Source: Puniceicoccaceae bacterium
GTDB taxonomy: Bacteria > Verrucomicrobiota > Verrucomicrobiia > Opitutales > Coraliomargaritaceae
Direction of reading: 5' to 3'
DNA: 56,773 bases
Assembly (NCBI GenBank): GCA_017857255.1
Contig: JAFMDL010000005.1
Coordinates: 1 to 56,773 of the forward strand
Part shown: positions 1 through 7,952 of the stretch, in pieces
How positions within the stretch are numbered: the stretch's first letter is position 1
How the letters are laid out: each line of letters starts with the position of its first letter
The notes under the pieces: model-generated
The model's input: only the letters and a program-made list of their open reading frames with translations
Told to the model about the DNA's origin: nothing
The model's database searches: none
Made by a program: the position numbers and the translations under genes

Positions 1-51
1 AGGAGTGAGGTGCTAGAAGTTATAGAGTCAATGCTGGATTCGTTGATTGTC

Positions 52-924
52 CTAGCCATTGTATGCAAATGCGGGCACGCCTTGCACACCGAGGCCGTCG
101 ATCACGAAGACTTTGCCGGCGTCGGCTTCTTCGAGTTTACTGTGAATCCCCGTGGTGACGAACAAGCGATCGAGGTTCGGCCCGCCGAAGGCACAGGCAG
201 TGGTTTCGAGGCAAGGTAGTTCCACTTTGCGAAGTTCATTGCCAGTAGTCGGATCAAAGCAAGAGACGCAGCCACCGTGGCAAAACGCTACCCAGAGGTT
301 ACCGTTGGCGTCGATCGTCATGCCGTCTGGGGAGCTAGCGTAGCCGAGAGCATCGGTATCGACCGCGATGGTGGCGTTGCTGATCGCGCCGCTGGCGTTG
401 TCGTAATCGTAGGCGCGGATCTGCTTGGTCATAGTGTCAATGTAATACATCGTGGTGGCATCGGCGCTCCAGCAAATGCCGTTCGAATTGGTCACCTCGT
501 CGACTTTATGCTGCAGCGTGCCGTCGGTATCGAGCATGTAGAGGTTGGCGTCGCCGATGTTTTTAACCAGGCTGAGGGTGCCTGCCCAGAAGCGGCCCGC
601 GGGGTCGCATTTGCCGTCGTTGAAACGGTTGGTCGCGCGTTTTTCGGGCTCGGGGTCGGCTAAGGCTTGCTTGGCGCCGGTGCCTAAATCGAGCGCCACG
701 ATACCGGTGTCGCCGGCGTAGAGCACGCCGCCGCTGGCGCGCGGCACGACGGTACCGATGCGCTCGCCGACATTCCAGGTTTGCTCAGTGCCGGTTTTAG
801 GATCCAAGCGGATCAGTGTGTGCGCTTCGATGTCGACGTAGATAAGTTGATCCTGCCACCAGATCGGGCCTTCGCCCCATCTGGAAGTTCGTGTGCCGAT
901 AGTTTGAAGTGTAAGTGAGGGCAT
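52..924 (-). CDS. SMP-30/gluconolactonase/LRE family protein
   Basis: A 290-residue protein of the SMP-30/gluconolactonase/LRE beta-propeller family, which hydrolyses sugar lactones or related esters using a divalent metal. Family landmarks are visible: EGPIWW near the N terminus (metal-ligand Glu), NDGKCDPAGRFWAGTL (about residues 100-117), SNGICWS, and SPDGMTIDANGNLWVAF in the last third. The length is normal and the ATG at 922-924 begins just before the first blade. There is no signal peptide, so it is probably cytoplasmic. It lies downstream of cysS on the same strand with a 45-base gap. Its base composition is richer in G+C than genes from 2.5 kb onward. The family is certain; the exact substrate cannot be read from the sequence. 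Confidence 0.85.
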   Translation of the reverse strand: MPSLTLQTIGTRTSRWGEGPIWWQDQLIYVDIEAHTLIRLDPKTGTEQTWNVGERIGTVVPRASGGVLYAGDTGIVALDLGTGAKQALADPEPEKRATNRFNDGKCDPAGRFWAGTLSLVKNIGDANLYMLDTDGTLQHKVDEVTNSNGICWSADATTMYYIDTMTKQIRAYDYDNASGAISNATIAVDTDALGYASSPDGMTIDANGNLWVAFCHGGCVSCFDPTTGNELRKVELPCLETTACAFGGPNLDRLFVTTGIHSKLEEADAGKVFVIDGLGVQGVPAFAYNG

Positions 925-969
925 GGTTGGTGTGATGTTAAAAAGCGCTTGGTGCGTTCGATCGAATAA

Positions 970-2406
970 TTATTGAGCCTCTAGATCAAAGCCGTCTTTT
1001 TGGTCTTTCACTACCCAGCCCTCAGCGAGCAAGGCGTCGCGTAGTTGGTCGGCTTTGGCCCAGTCTTTGCCTTGCTTGGCGTCCCAGCGGGCTTGGGCGA
1101 GGGCGACGATGTCGTCGGGTGCGTCGACCGTCGCTTGTTCGACGGAGAAGAGTTGCAAGCCGAGCGCGTAAAGTAATGTGCCTAGTGCTTTGAGCATTGC
1201 GCGGGCGCCGTCCGCATTGAGTGATGCCGCGGGGTTGGAGCCGATCACGCCAAAGATCGCACCCAGGCAGGCTGCGGTGTTGAGGTTGTTGCGCAGGGCG
1301 TCCCACGCCTTAACCAAGCGGCCGAAATCATCGGGCGCGTCGGCGGTGATGTAGTGATGCATCGCTGCCTTGTCTTCGCCAGTGACTGCGAGTAGTGACT
1401 CGGCAAAACGCTCGATTTTGCTGAGTCCGCTGTGTGAGGCGTGCAGACCGTCGAAAGTGAAGTTGAGCTGCTGGCGATAGCTGCCAGCGATCAGTGTGTA
1501 GCGTACGACCATCGGGCTGAAGCCTTGTTGCTGCAGATCGTCCAGCGTGTAGAGGTTGCCGAGGCTTTTGGACATCTTGGCACCCTCAACCATCAAGTGG
1601 GCGCTATGGAACCAATGCTTGCAAAAGTCGTGGCCGTGGGCGCATTCGGACTGTGCAATCTCATTTTCGTGGTGCGGAAAGCATAGGTCGATACCGCCGC
1701 CGTGGAGGTCAATGGTCTCGCCGTCAAAGGCTGCGTCGACCATGGCGCTACACTCCAGGTGCCAGCCAGGGCGTCCTTCACCCCACGGGCTGGTCCAGTA
1801 GTTGCCTTTATCTTCGGCTTTGCGGCCTTTCCAGAGGGCGAAGTCGGTGACTGACTCGCGGTCATACTCGTCGGCGTCGTTGACTTCGCCTGCAGAATTT
1901 TCGGTTTGAGTCTTCAATTCGCGCTGCTTGAGGCGAGAGAGGCGACCGTAGTCATCGAAGGAGTTGACGCGAAAATAGACTGAGCCGTCATCGGTCGCGT
2001 AGGCATGGCCTTTTTCAATGAGCGTCTCAACTAGGGCGATTTGATCTGCAATATGCGCGACGGCACTTGGCTCGATGCTCGGCGGATGCATATTGAGCGC
2101 CTCACAGTCAGTGTGGAATTTGGCGGTCCATTTGGCGGTGAATTCGCCCAAGGAAAGGCCTGCTTCGATCGAGCCGCGAATCGTTTTGTCGTCGACGTCG
2201 GTAATATTACGCACGTGTTGCACCTCAATACCGTCGGCTTCAACGACTCGACGCAGTACGTCCTGTATTAAAAAAGTACGGAAGTTGCCAATGTGTGCTG
2301 GGCCGTAAACAGTCGGTCCGCAGCAGTAGAAACGCAGTGGTTGACTGTTAGCGGGCGCGAGAGGCTTAATTGATCGACTGAGTGTGTCGTAAAGTTGGAC
2401 AGGCAT
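970..2406 (-). CDS. cysS: Cysteinyl-tRNA synthetase
   Basis: Class I aminoacyl-tRNA synthetase that charges tRNA-Cys. The N terminus MPVQLYDTLSRSIKPL is typical. The zinc-ligand Cys in FYCCGPTVYGPAHIGN, the HIGN (HIGH) motif, the second zinc Cys in WHLECSAM, the HHENE stretch and the KMSKSLGN signature are all present in order. At about 478 residues it has the expected length. The frame is open 30 codons further upstream, but that extension has no family character, so the ATG at 2404-2406 is the better start. It is transcribed away from hemB, and the intervening stretch carries short GAGAG-type repeats. It may be cotranscribed with the downstream lactonase-type gene. Confidence 0.96.
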   Translation of the reverse strand: MPVQLYDTLSRSIKPLAPANSQPLRFYCCGPTVYGPAHIGNFRTFLIQDVLRRVVEADGIEVQHVRNITDVDDKTIRGSIEAGLSLGEFTAKWTAKFHTDCEALNMHPPSIEPSAVAHIADQIALVETLIEKGHAYATDDGSVYFRVNSFDDYGRLSRLKQRELKTQTENSAGEVNDADEYDRESVTDFALWKGRKAEDKGNYWTSPWGEGRPGWHLECSAMVDAAFDGETIDLHGGGIDLCFPHHENEIAQSECAHGHDFCKHWFHSAHLMVEGAKMSKSLGNLYTLDDLQQQGFSPMVVRYTLIAGSYRQQLNFTFDGLHASHSGLSKIERFAESLLAVTGEDKAAMHHYITADAPDDFGRLVKAWDALRNNLNTAACLGAIFGVIGSNPAASLNADGARAMLKALGTLLYALGLQLFSVEQATVDAPDDIVALAQARWDAKQGKDWAKADQLRDALLAEGWVVKDQKDGFDLEAQ

Positions 2407-2413
2407 TAAAAAG

Positions 2414-2434
2414 CTGAGAGTTGAGAGCTTAGAG
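2414..2434. repeat. Three tandem 7-base words between cysS and hemB
   Basis: CTGAGAG, TTGAGAG and CTTAGAG lie head to tail. CTGAGAGTT occurs again at 2500-2508 nearby. The divergent promoter region of cysS and hemB holds both. Confidence 0.55.
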
Positions 2435-2547
2435 TTTAAAAACGAATAGAGTGACTGGTGAAAACTATTGTGTGAAGCATAAATCCCCAAGACCAAGACC
2501 TGAGAGTTCGGCTTGAAATGATTCGGGGACTTGTCATGGTGCTATGC

Positions 2548-3570
2548 ATGACTGCTGATTTTGACTTTCGCTTAGATCTAACTCATCGCCCTCGTCGATT
2601 GCGACGCACTGCTGCATTGCGTGCCATGGCGAATGAGACGGACTTACATGTGCACAATTTGATTCAGCCTTTGTTTGTGATTGATGGTGACGGTGCATCT
2701 GAAGCGATTGAATCGATGCCTGGCATTTCCCGTCTAACAATTCCCTTGCTAGTACAAGAGTGCCGAGAGTTGGCTGACTTAGGCATACCTGCTGTGGCGT
2801 TGTTTCCAAAATTGGATAATTCTTTAAAAACGGATAATGGGCGTGAGGCGCTCAACCCTGAGACCCTTGTGTTGCGTGCAATTCGTACAATCAAAAACGA
2901 GGTGCCTGAGATGGTAGTGATTACCGATTTGGCCCTAGATCCATACACAGTGCATGGTCATGATGGTTTATTTGATGTGCAGGCAGGTGACTTGATTAAT
3001 GATGCAACAGTTGAAATACTTGCGGAAATGGCTGTGCTGGCTGCTGAAGCGGGTGCCGATTTTGTAGCTCCCTCAGATATGATGGATGGTCGCGTGGGTG
3101 CAATTCGTGAGGCTTTGGATAAAAACCATTTCGAAAAGACAAGTATTATGGCATATTCAGCCAAATTTGCTTCCGCTTTTTATGGGCCATTCCGAGATGC
3201 TGTGGGCAGTGCCAGCAGCGCGGGTACACATTTGCTAGACAAGCGAAGTTATCAGTTAAACCCTGGCAATCGTCGTGAGGCCTTGGTAGAGGTGGCGCTG
3301 GATGAGGGAGAAGGTGCGGATGTTCTCATGGTAAAACCTGCGGGGCCGTATTTAGATATTATCCGTGAAGTGCGTGATGCGACAGAGTTACCGCTCGCTG
3401 CCTACCAGGTGTCTGGCGAGTATGCGCAGATTCAGGCTGCTGCGCAGAATGGTTGGCTTGACCTTGAGCGTTGCCGTGATGAATCGTTGTTGGCGATTCG
3501 TCGAGCGGGTGCGAATATGATTTTGACCTATTTCGCTCGGGCGTATGCAGAGAGCTTACGCCGCACGTAG
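2548..3570 (+). CDS. hemB: Delta-aminolevulinic acid dehydratase (porphobilinogen synthase)
   Basis: Condenses two 5-aminolevulinate molecules to porphobilinogen in tetrapyrrole synthesis. The frame shows the two Schiff-base lysine regions, MAYSAKFASAFYGPFRDA and DVLMVKPAGPYLDIIRE, and the N-terminal RRLRRTAALRAM arm. The metal loop reads ITDLALDPYTVHGHDG. It lacks the cysteine triad of zinc enzymes, so this looks like the magnesium/Asp-type enzyme (a family-based inference). Three in-frame ATG codons lie at 2518, 2536 and 2548. I chose 2548 because MTADFDFRLD leads straight into the arm; 2536 has a GGGGA six bases upstream and is a real alternative. About 340 residues, normal for the family. 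Confidence 0.95.
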   Translation: MTADFDFRLDLTHRPRRLRRTAALRAMANETDLHVHNLIQPLFVIDGDGASEAIESMPGISRLTIPLLVQECRELADLGIPAVALFPKLDNSLKTDNGREALNPETLVLRAIRTIKNEVPEMVVITDLALDPYTVHGHDGLFDVQAGDLINDATVEILAEMAVLAAEAGADFVAPSDMMDGRVGAIREALDKNHFEKTSIMAYSAKFASAFYGPFRDAVGSASSAGTHLLDKRSYQLNPGNRREALVEVALDEGEGADVLMVKPAGPYLDIIREVRDATELPLAAYQVSGEYAQIQAAAQNGWLDLERCRDESLLAIRRAGANMILTYFARAYAESLRRT

Positions 3571-3621
3571 TAGGAGGCTGAGCGAATTTTATGTACATAT
3601 AGAGTGGCTAGGCTTATTTGA

Positions 3622-4671
3622 TCAGCTTTTCCGGCTCTTATGTTTGGTCGCAAACTGTTGGCGTCGAGCGAGTTCACGCATATCGACTGCGGGATCGTCG
3701 TCTTCGAATATTTCTTGGCCAATGATATGTTCGATCACGTCTTCCATCGTGATTACACCAGAGATCGTGCCAAACTCATCGACGGTCATGGCTAGTTGTT
3801 GGTGTTTTTTAAGTAGCATCTGCAGAGCATCGTCGACGCTTGCATTGTCTGGAATATAGATGATCTCGGTTGCCATCTCTACAATGGGCAAGCTGTCCTG
3901 CCCATTTGCTTTGGCGCTGAGAATATCCCTGCGTCGAACGATACCAGTTATATTTTCGGACTCATCGCGGTAAATTGGGATACGTGCAAATGGTAGATTA
4001 TTCTCTTGTTTAAATAGGGAACCAACAGTTTCTGATTCATCGATCGTATAAAGAACGGTCCGAGGAGTCATAATTTGGTCGACTTGTACTTCGTCGAGAC
4101 TGAGTGCGTTATGGATCACTTCTCGCTCGTTTGAGGTGAGTGTGCCTTCTTTGGCGCTCTTTTCTGCTAAGAGTAGAATCTCCTCATCACTATCGGTGGT
4201 GCTTTCTGCTGGTTTAAGTAGCACGCGAACGATAACCGCGACGATTCCTGATATCGGAGCCATGATTGCGCGCACCCATGTGAGTGGGTAGATGAGGACC
4301 GGTTGCAGGGCGGGGCGGTAAAGCACGCCCATATTTTTAGGCAGGATTTCTGAGAAAAAGAGGATCGCGAGCGCCATGGCGGAGGAGATTTTGAAGAGAA
4401 TATTCGCATCTTCTGGCCAGATCTTTACTGCGAGTCCGCCTACCATAGTCGCACCTAGTGTATTAGCTATGGTATTGAGGCTTAGTATGGCAGAACTGGT
4501 CTCCTCAAGCTCAACCTTATATTTCTCCAGTTTTTCTCCACGTTTTAAGTGTGATTTCTTAAGCGCCTCAATTTCTGCAGTAGTGGTGCTTAAAATCATG
4601 GCCTCCAGGATTGAGCAGAGTGCAGACACTCCAATCGTAAAGAAGATTGCTAGGGTGAATGTGAAGGTCAT
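3622..4671 (-). CDS. CNNM/CorC-like membrane protein (DUF21 plus CBS pair)
   Basis: A 349-residue integral membrane protein of the CNNM/hemolysin-C family, often linked to magnesium or cobalt efflux. The first 150 residues form a DUF21 domain with about four hydrophobic helices, including the conserved FFSEILPKNMGVL motif. Two CBS domains follow (about 200-260 and 265-325), marked by DQIMTPRTVLYTID and FGTISGVITMEDVIEHIIG. The C-terminal CorC_HlyC domain of many relatives is absent; the protein ends in a short basic tail. It converges on hemB and diverges from the PEGA lipoprotein gene. The transport role is inferred from the family. Confidence 0.88.
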   Translation of the reverse strand: MTFTFTLAIFFTIGVSALCSILEAMILSTTTAEIEALKKSHLKRGEKLEKYKVELEETSSAILSLNTIANTLGATMVGGLAVKIWPEDANILFKISSAMALAILFFSEILPKNMGVLYRPALQPVLIYPLTWVRAIMAPISGIVAVIVRVLLKPAESTTDSDEEILLLAEKSAKEGTLTSNEREVIHNALSLDEVQVDQIMTPRTVLYTIDESETVGSLFKQENNLPFARIPIYRDESENITGIVRRRDILSAKANGQDSLPIVEMATEIIYIPDNASVDDALQMLLKKHQQLAMTVDEFGTISGVITMEDVIEHIIGQEIFEDDDPAVDMRELARRQQFATKHKSRKS

Positions 4672-4827
4672 TTGCTGATAGCCAAACGTTGGAAATAAGA
4701 ATTACTTCCTTGATCATGATCGTTGACTTGAAATTCTATGTTGAGTGAGGCCAGTGGCTTAGTTCAAGCACATTTAGTGGTTTTAAGAGAGACACGAGCC
4801 TGTTTTAGAAGTAATTTTTCTAAAGTC

Positions 4828-4857
4828 TTGACCGTTTATCTGCTCACGAGATATGTT
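4828..4857 (+). promoter_or_regulatory. Candidate sigma70-type promoter for the PEGA lipoprotein gene
   Basis: TTGACC at 4828-4833 and TATGTT at 4852-4857 are separated by 18 bases, which fits a -35/-10 pair and would give a leader of about 28 bases before the ATG at 4892. Seen by eye only; the -10 matches the consensus at four of six positions. Confidence 0.4.
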
Positions 4858-4891
4858 CGTGGAGTACTTTACAATATTTTCGGTTTATCCC

Positions 4892-5389
4892 ATGAAATCA
4901 CTTCGTAACACCATTTTAGCTATCCTCGCATCTTTATTTTTTACGGCATGTGCTTCGTTTGAAAAAGGTACGCCTCAAGGGGTAGTCATTCTGTCTTTTC
5001 CAACTGAGGCCAGTGTTTACATAGATGGAGTACCTGTAGGCATCACGCCGATAACATTAGATTTGCCGCGTAAAGTAAGCCACGAGATTCGTCTTGAGAA
5101 AAATGGCTTTAATTCTGCAGTTAAGTTCTTCACCCCTGTGCCAAACGACAAGGCCGAGAATTTTGTTCGTTTTGGTTTATCAGAAGATCTTGGCTACTAT
5201 GTTGATTTAGAGCCGAAAGTAATGGAGGCTAAGATGCAGAGTGATCTAGTACCGAACTCGATCGGCACTGATCCATTTGAGCGTATGGCAAAAAGAGCTC
5301 TAGATGCTGATAAGCGCCTGGAGAATGGTGAAATTACACCGCTCGAGCATAAGTACATTATTGAGCAGATCATTGCATTCTTCGAATAA
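4892..5389 (+). CDS. PEGA-domain lipoprotein
   Basis: A small (165-residue) predicted outer-envelope lipoprotein of unknown function. It starts MKSLRNTILAILASLF and reaches a lipobox-like LFFTAC, so cleavage and lipidation at that Cys is likely. A PEGA domain follows: GVVILSFPTEASVYIDGVPV then GITPITLDLP and an IRLEKNGF strand. This small beta domain is usually found in surface proteins. The C-terminal part is charged and helical. The frame is open a further 13 codons upstream, but the ATG at 4892 places the signal sequence at the terminus. gcvH follows 43 bases later on the same strand. Confidence 0.8.
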   Translation: MKSLRNTILAILASLFFTACASFEKGTPQGVVILSFPTEASVYIDGVPVGITPITLDLPRKVSHEIRLEKNGFNSAVKFFTPVPNDKAENFVRFGLSEDLGYYVDLEPKVMEAKMQSDLVPNSIGTDPFERMAKRALDADKRLENGEITPLEHKYIIEQIIAFFE

Positions 5390-5432
5390 GAAGCATTGAC
5401 CCTCGATATTCTTTTCGGTTTTTCTGGTTTTA

Positions 5433-5813
5433 ATGAGCGAACTACCCACCGACCTCCTTTATACCAAAGATCACGAATGGATCAAGTTGCATGATGATGG
5501 CACTGCCACTGTCGGCATAACTGATTATGCGCAAGAGAGTCTTGGTGACATCACATTTGTCGAGTTTCCTGAGGAGGGTGATACACTTCAAATTGGTGAC
5601 ACTTTTGGCGTTGTTGAGTCAGTCAAGGCAGCATCCGACCTTTATATGCCGGTTAGCGGCGAGATTGTTGAAATCAACGAAGAAGTTGATTCTGCTCCAG
5701 AGCTCGTTAATCAAGAAGCATTCGTGAAAGGCTGGCTGCTAAAAATTCGTTTATCGGATGTGTCTCAAGTTGCCGATTTAATGAAGCCTGAGGCATATTC
5801 CTCTTTAATCTAG
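5433..5813 (+). CDS. gcvH: Glycine cleavage system H protein
   Basis: Lipoyl carrier of the glycine cleavage complex, 126 residues (normal). The lipoylation site is Lys65 in GVVESVKAASDLYMPVSG, and the N-terminal YTKDHEWIKL and DYAQESLGDITFVE motifs are intact. The partner genes gcvT and gcvP are not adjacent; its neighbours are a PEGA lipoprotein gene and speA. A strong terminator follows 41 bases after the stop, so it ends its own transcript. An H protein alone can also serve lipoate transfer. Confidence 0.96.
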   Translation: MSELPTDLLYTKDHEWIKLHDDGTATVGITDYAQESLGDITFVEFPEEGDTLQIGDTFGVVESVKAASDLYMPVSGEIVEINEEVDSAPELVNQEAFVKGWLLKIRLSDVSQVADLMKPEAYSSLI

Positions 5814-5854
5814 AAGGTGCCGAACGATTCGTTTGCTACGGGTCTGAATTTTTT

Positions 5855-5885
5855 AAAGGAAGCGATGTTCGTCGCTTCCTTTTTT
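5855..5885 (+). terminator. Rho-independent terminator after gcvH
   Basis: AAAGGAAGCGA (5855-5865) pairs perfectly with TCGCTTCCTTT (5872-5882) around a six-base loop, and the T-run continues to 5885. It separates gcvH from speA. Confidence 0.9.
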
Positions 5886-5949
5886 GCTTTCTAATGGCTG
5901 CATGATCCGTCATTTATCGCGTGTAATTACTTTTGATGATGTGGTTTAA

Positions 5950-7875
5950 ATGAAGCAAAATACTGACACTAAAGATTTCGTATGGACGGTGGCATCCGCC
6001 GAAAAATACTATGGTCTCAAGCGCTGGGGTGGAGGGCATTTCTCGGTCGATGAGGATGGGTTCATGCTGGTGCATCCATCAGGAGATCAGCGCAGTATTC
6101 GTATTCATGATATTGTGACAGAAGCAATTGGGAAGGGGTTGAAACCACCACTGACGATTCGTATCCAGGATCTTTTACGCACGCGCGTGGTTGAGTTGAA
6201 TGAGTTATTTACACAGGCGATACAGAATGAAGATTATCAAGGTAGCTATCGAGGCGTATTCCCAATTAAGGTAAATCAACTGCGTGAAGTGATTGAAGAG
6301 ATACGTGATGCGGGTAAGGCGTATCACTTCGGTCTGGAATGTGGAAGTAAGCCTGAGCTAATGATTGCTCTTGCGATGCATAAAGATCCAGAGTCATTGA
6401 TTATATGCAATGGCTACAAGGATAACGAATTTATTAAACTCGCGCTACAAGGACGGCGTTTGGGCAAAGAGATATTTTTAGTAGTCGAACAGCTGAGTGA
6501 AGTTCCCCGAATTATTCAGATTAGTAAGAAGTTGGGAGTACGTCCGTTAATTGGGTTTCGAGTCAAATTGTCGACTGCCGGTGAGGGCAAGTGGGCCAGT
6601 TCCTCAGGAGAGGATGCCAAGTTTGGTCTGACTAGCCCTGAAATCATTGATGCTTCTAGGCGTTTGAAGCGCGCTGGCTTGGACGATTGCTTACAGCTAA
6701 TTCATTTCCATATCGGTTCACAGGTGCCGAATATTCAGACCATTAAAAAGGCAACTGTCGAAGCGACTCGATTCTTTTGTGAGCTTAAAAAGATGGGGTT
6801 TCCCATGAGATTGTTGGATGTAGGAGGTGGACTTGGAATTGATTACGATGGCTCTCGAAGTAATTATGAAAGCTCGATGAACTATACCATGCGTGAATAT
6901 GCACGCGATGTCGTTTATAATATCAAGTCAGTCTGTGCAGATGCTGGCGTAGCAGTCCCCGATATTGTGACTGAAAGTGGCCGCTCGATCGTTGCCCCGC
7001 ATTCGATCTTAGTCACCCAAGTATGTGATCGCATTTCAAAGACCTCAGTGAGTCCTAAGCTGGCGAGTAAAAAGAAACGAAATCCAATACTAGTGGAGTT
7101 GGAAGCAATTTTGCTGAATCAACATGGATCTAGCCCATTGGAGCGATTTCATGATGCTCAACAAAAAAAGGAAGAGACAAATAATTTGTTTTCGCTGGGT
7201 TACTTGAACTTGACTGAGAAAGCTGAGGCGGATGCAACCTATTGGAAAATATGTAAAGAACTCTCAGATCTTGGTAAGCAGGCAAATTATACACCCGAGG
7301 AGTTAGAGTCATTACCGCAGATGATGGCTGAGCAATACGTCTGTAATTTTTCAGTATTCCAATCGTTAATCGACCATTGGGCATGTGACCAACTGTTTCC
7401 AATTGCGCCATTGCATCGTCTCAATGAATCTCCGGATGTGGATGCGACACTAGTTGATATTACTTGTGATAGTGAAGGTAAGGTTTCTGAATTTACCGAT
7501 GTTGAAGATGTGCGTAAAACTATTCGGCTTCATCCGCTCGATGCAAAGCAGCCTTATTATTTAGGGGTATTTCTTGTAGGTGCCTATCAAGACATTATGG
7601 GTGATTTGCATAATCTGTTCGGTCGCGTGGATGAGGTGCATGTTTTCCTGGAAGACGACGAAGAAGATGGGTTTTACATCGAAGACAGTATTAAAGGCTT
7701 TACCGTGAATGACGTGCTTGGCTTTACGCAATACGACGGGCACATTCTGACACGTCAGTTGAAAAAGCAAATTGACCGTGCGACGAAGGCGGACATCATT
7801 AAGCCACGTGAAGGTACACGAATGTTGGATGAATATGCCGAGCTGCTACGTGGTCATACCTATTTAGTTACGTAA
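5950..7875 (+). CDS. speA: Biosynthetic arginine decarboxylase
   Basis: PLP enzyme that decarboxylates arginine to agmatine, the first step of polyamine synthesis. At 641 residues it matches the SpeA family. The PLP lysine is in VFPIKVNQLREVIEEI (Lys107). HFGLECGSKPELMIAL, HFHIGSQVPNIQ, the glycine-rich LLDVGGGLGIDYDGS phosphate loop and VTESGRSIVAPHS follow in the expected order. The C-terminal half carries the long helical domain specific to SpeA. It converges on the AddB-like nuclease gene. nspC, the other polyamine gene in the window, lies at 44.5-45.7 kb; agmatine deiminase/ureohydrolase steps are not here. Confidence 0.96.
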   Translation: MKQNTDTKDFVWTVASAEKYYGLKRWGGGHFSVDEDGFMLVHPSGDQRSIRIHDIVTEAIGKGLKPPLTIRIQDLLRTRVVELNELFTQAIQNEDYQGSYRGVFPIKVNQLREVIEEIRDAGKAYHFGLECGSKPELMIALAMHKDPESLIICNGYKDNEFIKLALQGRRLGKEIFLVVEQLSEVPRIIQISKKLGVRPLIGFRVKLSTAGEGKWASSSGEDAKFGLTSPEIIDASRRLKRAGLDDCLQLIHFHIGSQVPNIQTIKKATVEATRFFCELKKMGFPMRLLDVGGGLGIDYDGSRSNYESSMNYTMREYARDVVYNIKSVCADAGVAVPDIVTESGRSIVAPHSILVTQVCDRISKTSVSPKLASKKKRNPILVELEAILLNQHGSSPLERFHDAQQKKEETNNLFSLGYLNLTEKAEADATYWKICKELSDLGKQANYTPEELESLPQMMAEQYVCNFSVFQSLIDHWACDQLFPIAPLHRLNESPDVDATLVDITCDSEGKVSEFTDVEDVRKTIRLHPLDAKQPYYLGVFLVGAYQDIMGDLHNLFGRVDEVHVFLEDDEEDGFYIEDSIKGFTVNDVLGFTQYDGHILTRQLKKQIDRATKADIIKPREGTRMLDEYAELLRGHTYLVT

Positions 7876-7952
7876 TTCTTTAATGGCCCGTAAATCGATT
7901 TAATTTATGCCGAGACCTTCACAGCTCGGTGCGGTGTCGATTATTGAATCCG

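Noticed and set aside
277..663. Open frame opposite the lactonase gene (128 codons, plus strand)
   Set aside because: Antisense shadow of a strong family member; low-complexity Val/Gly/Ala translation with no motif.
7876..7952. CCGAG/CTCGG hairpin between speA and the nuclease gene
   Set aside because: Five-pair stem with a 10-base loop and no T-run; too weak for a terminator call.
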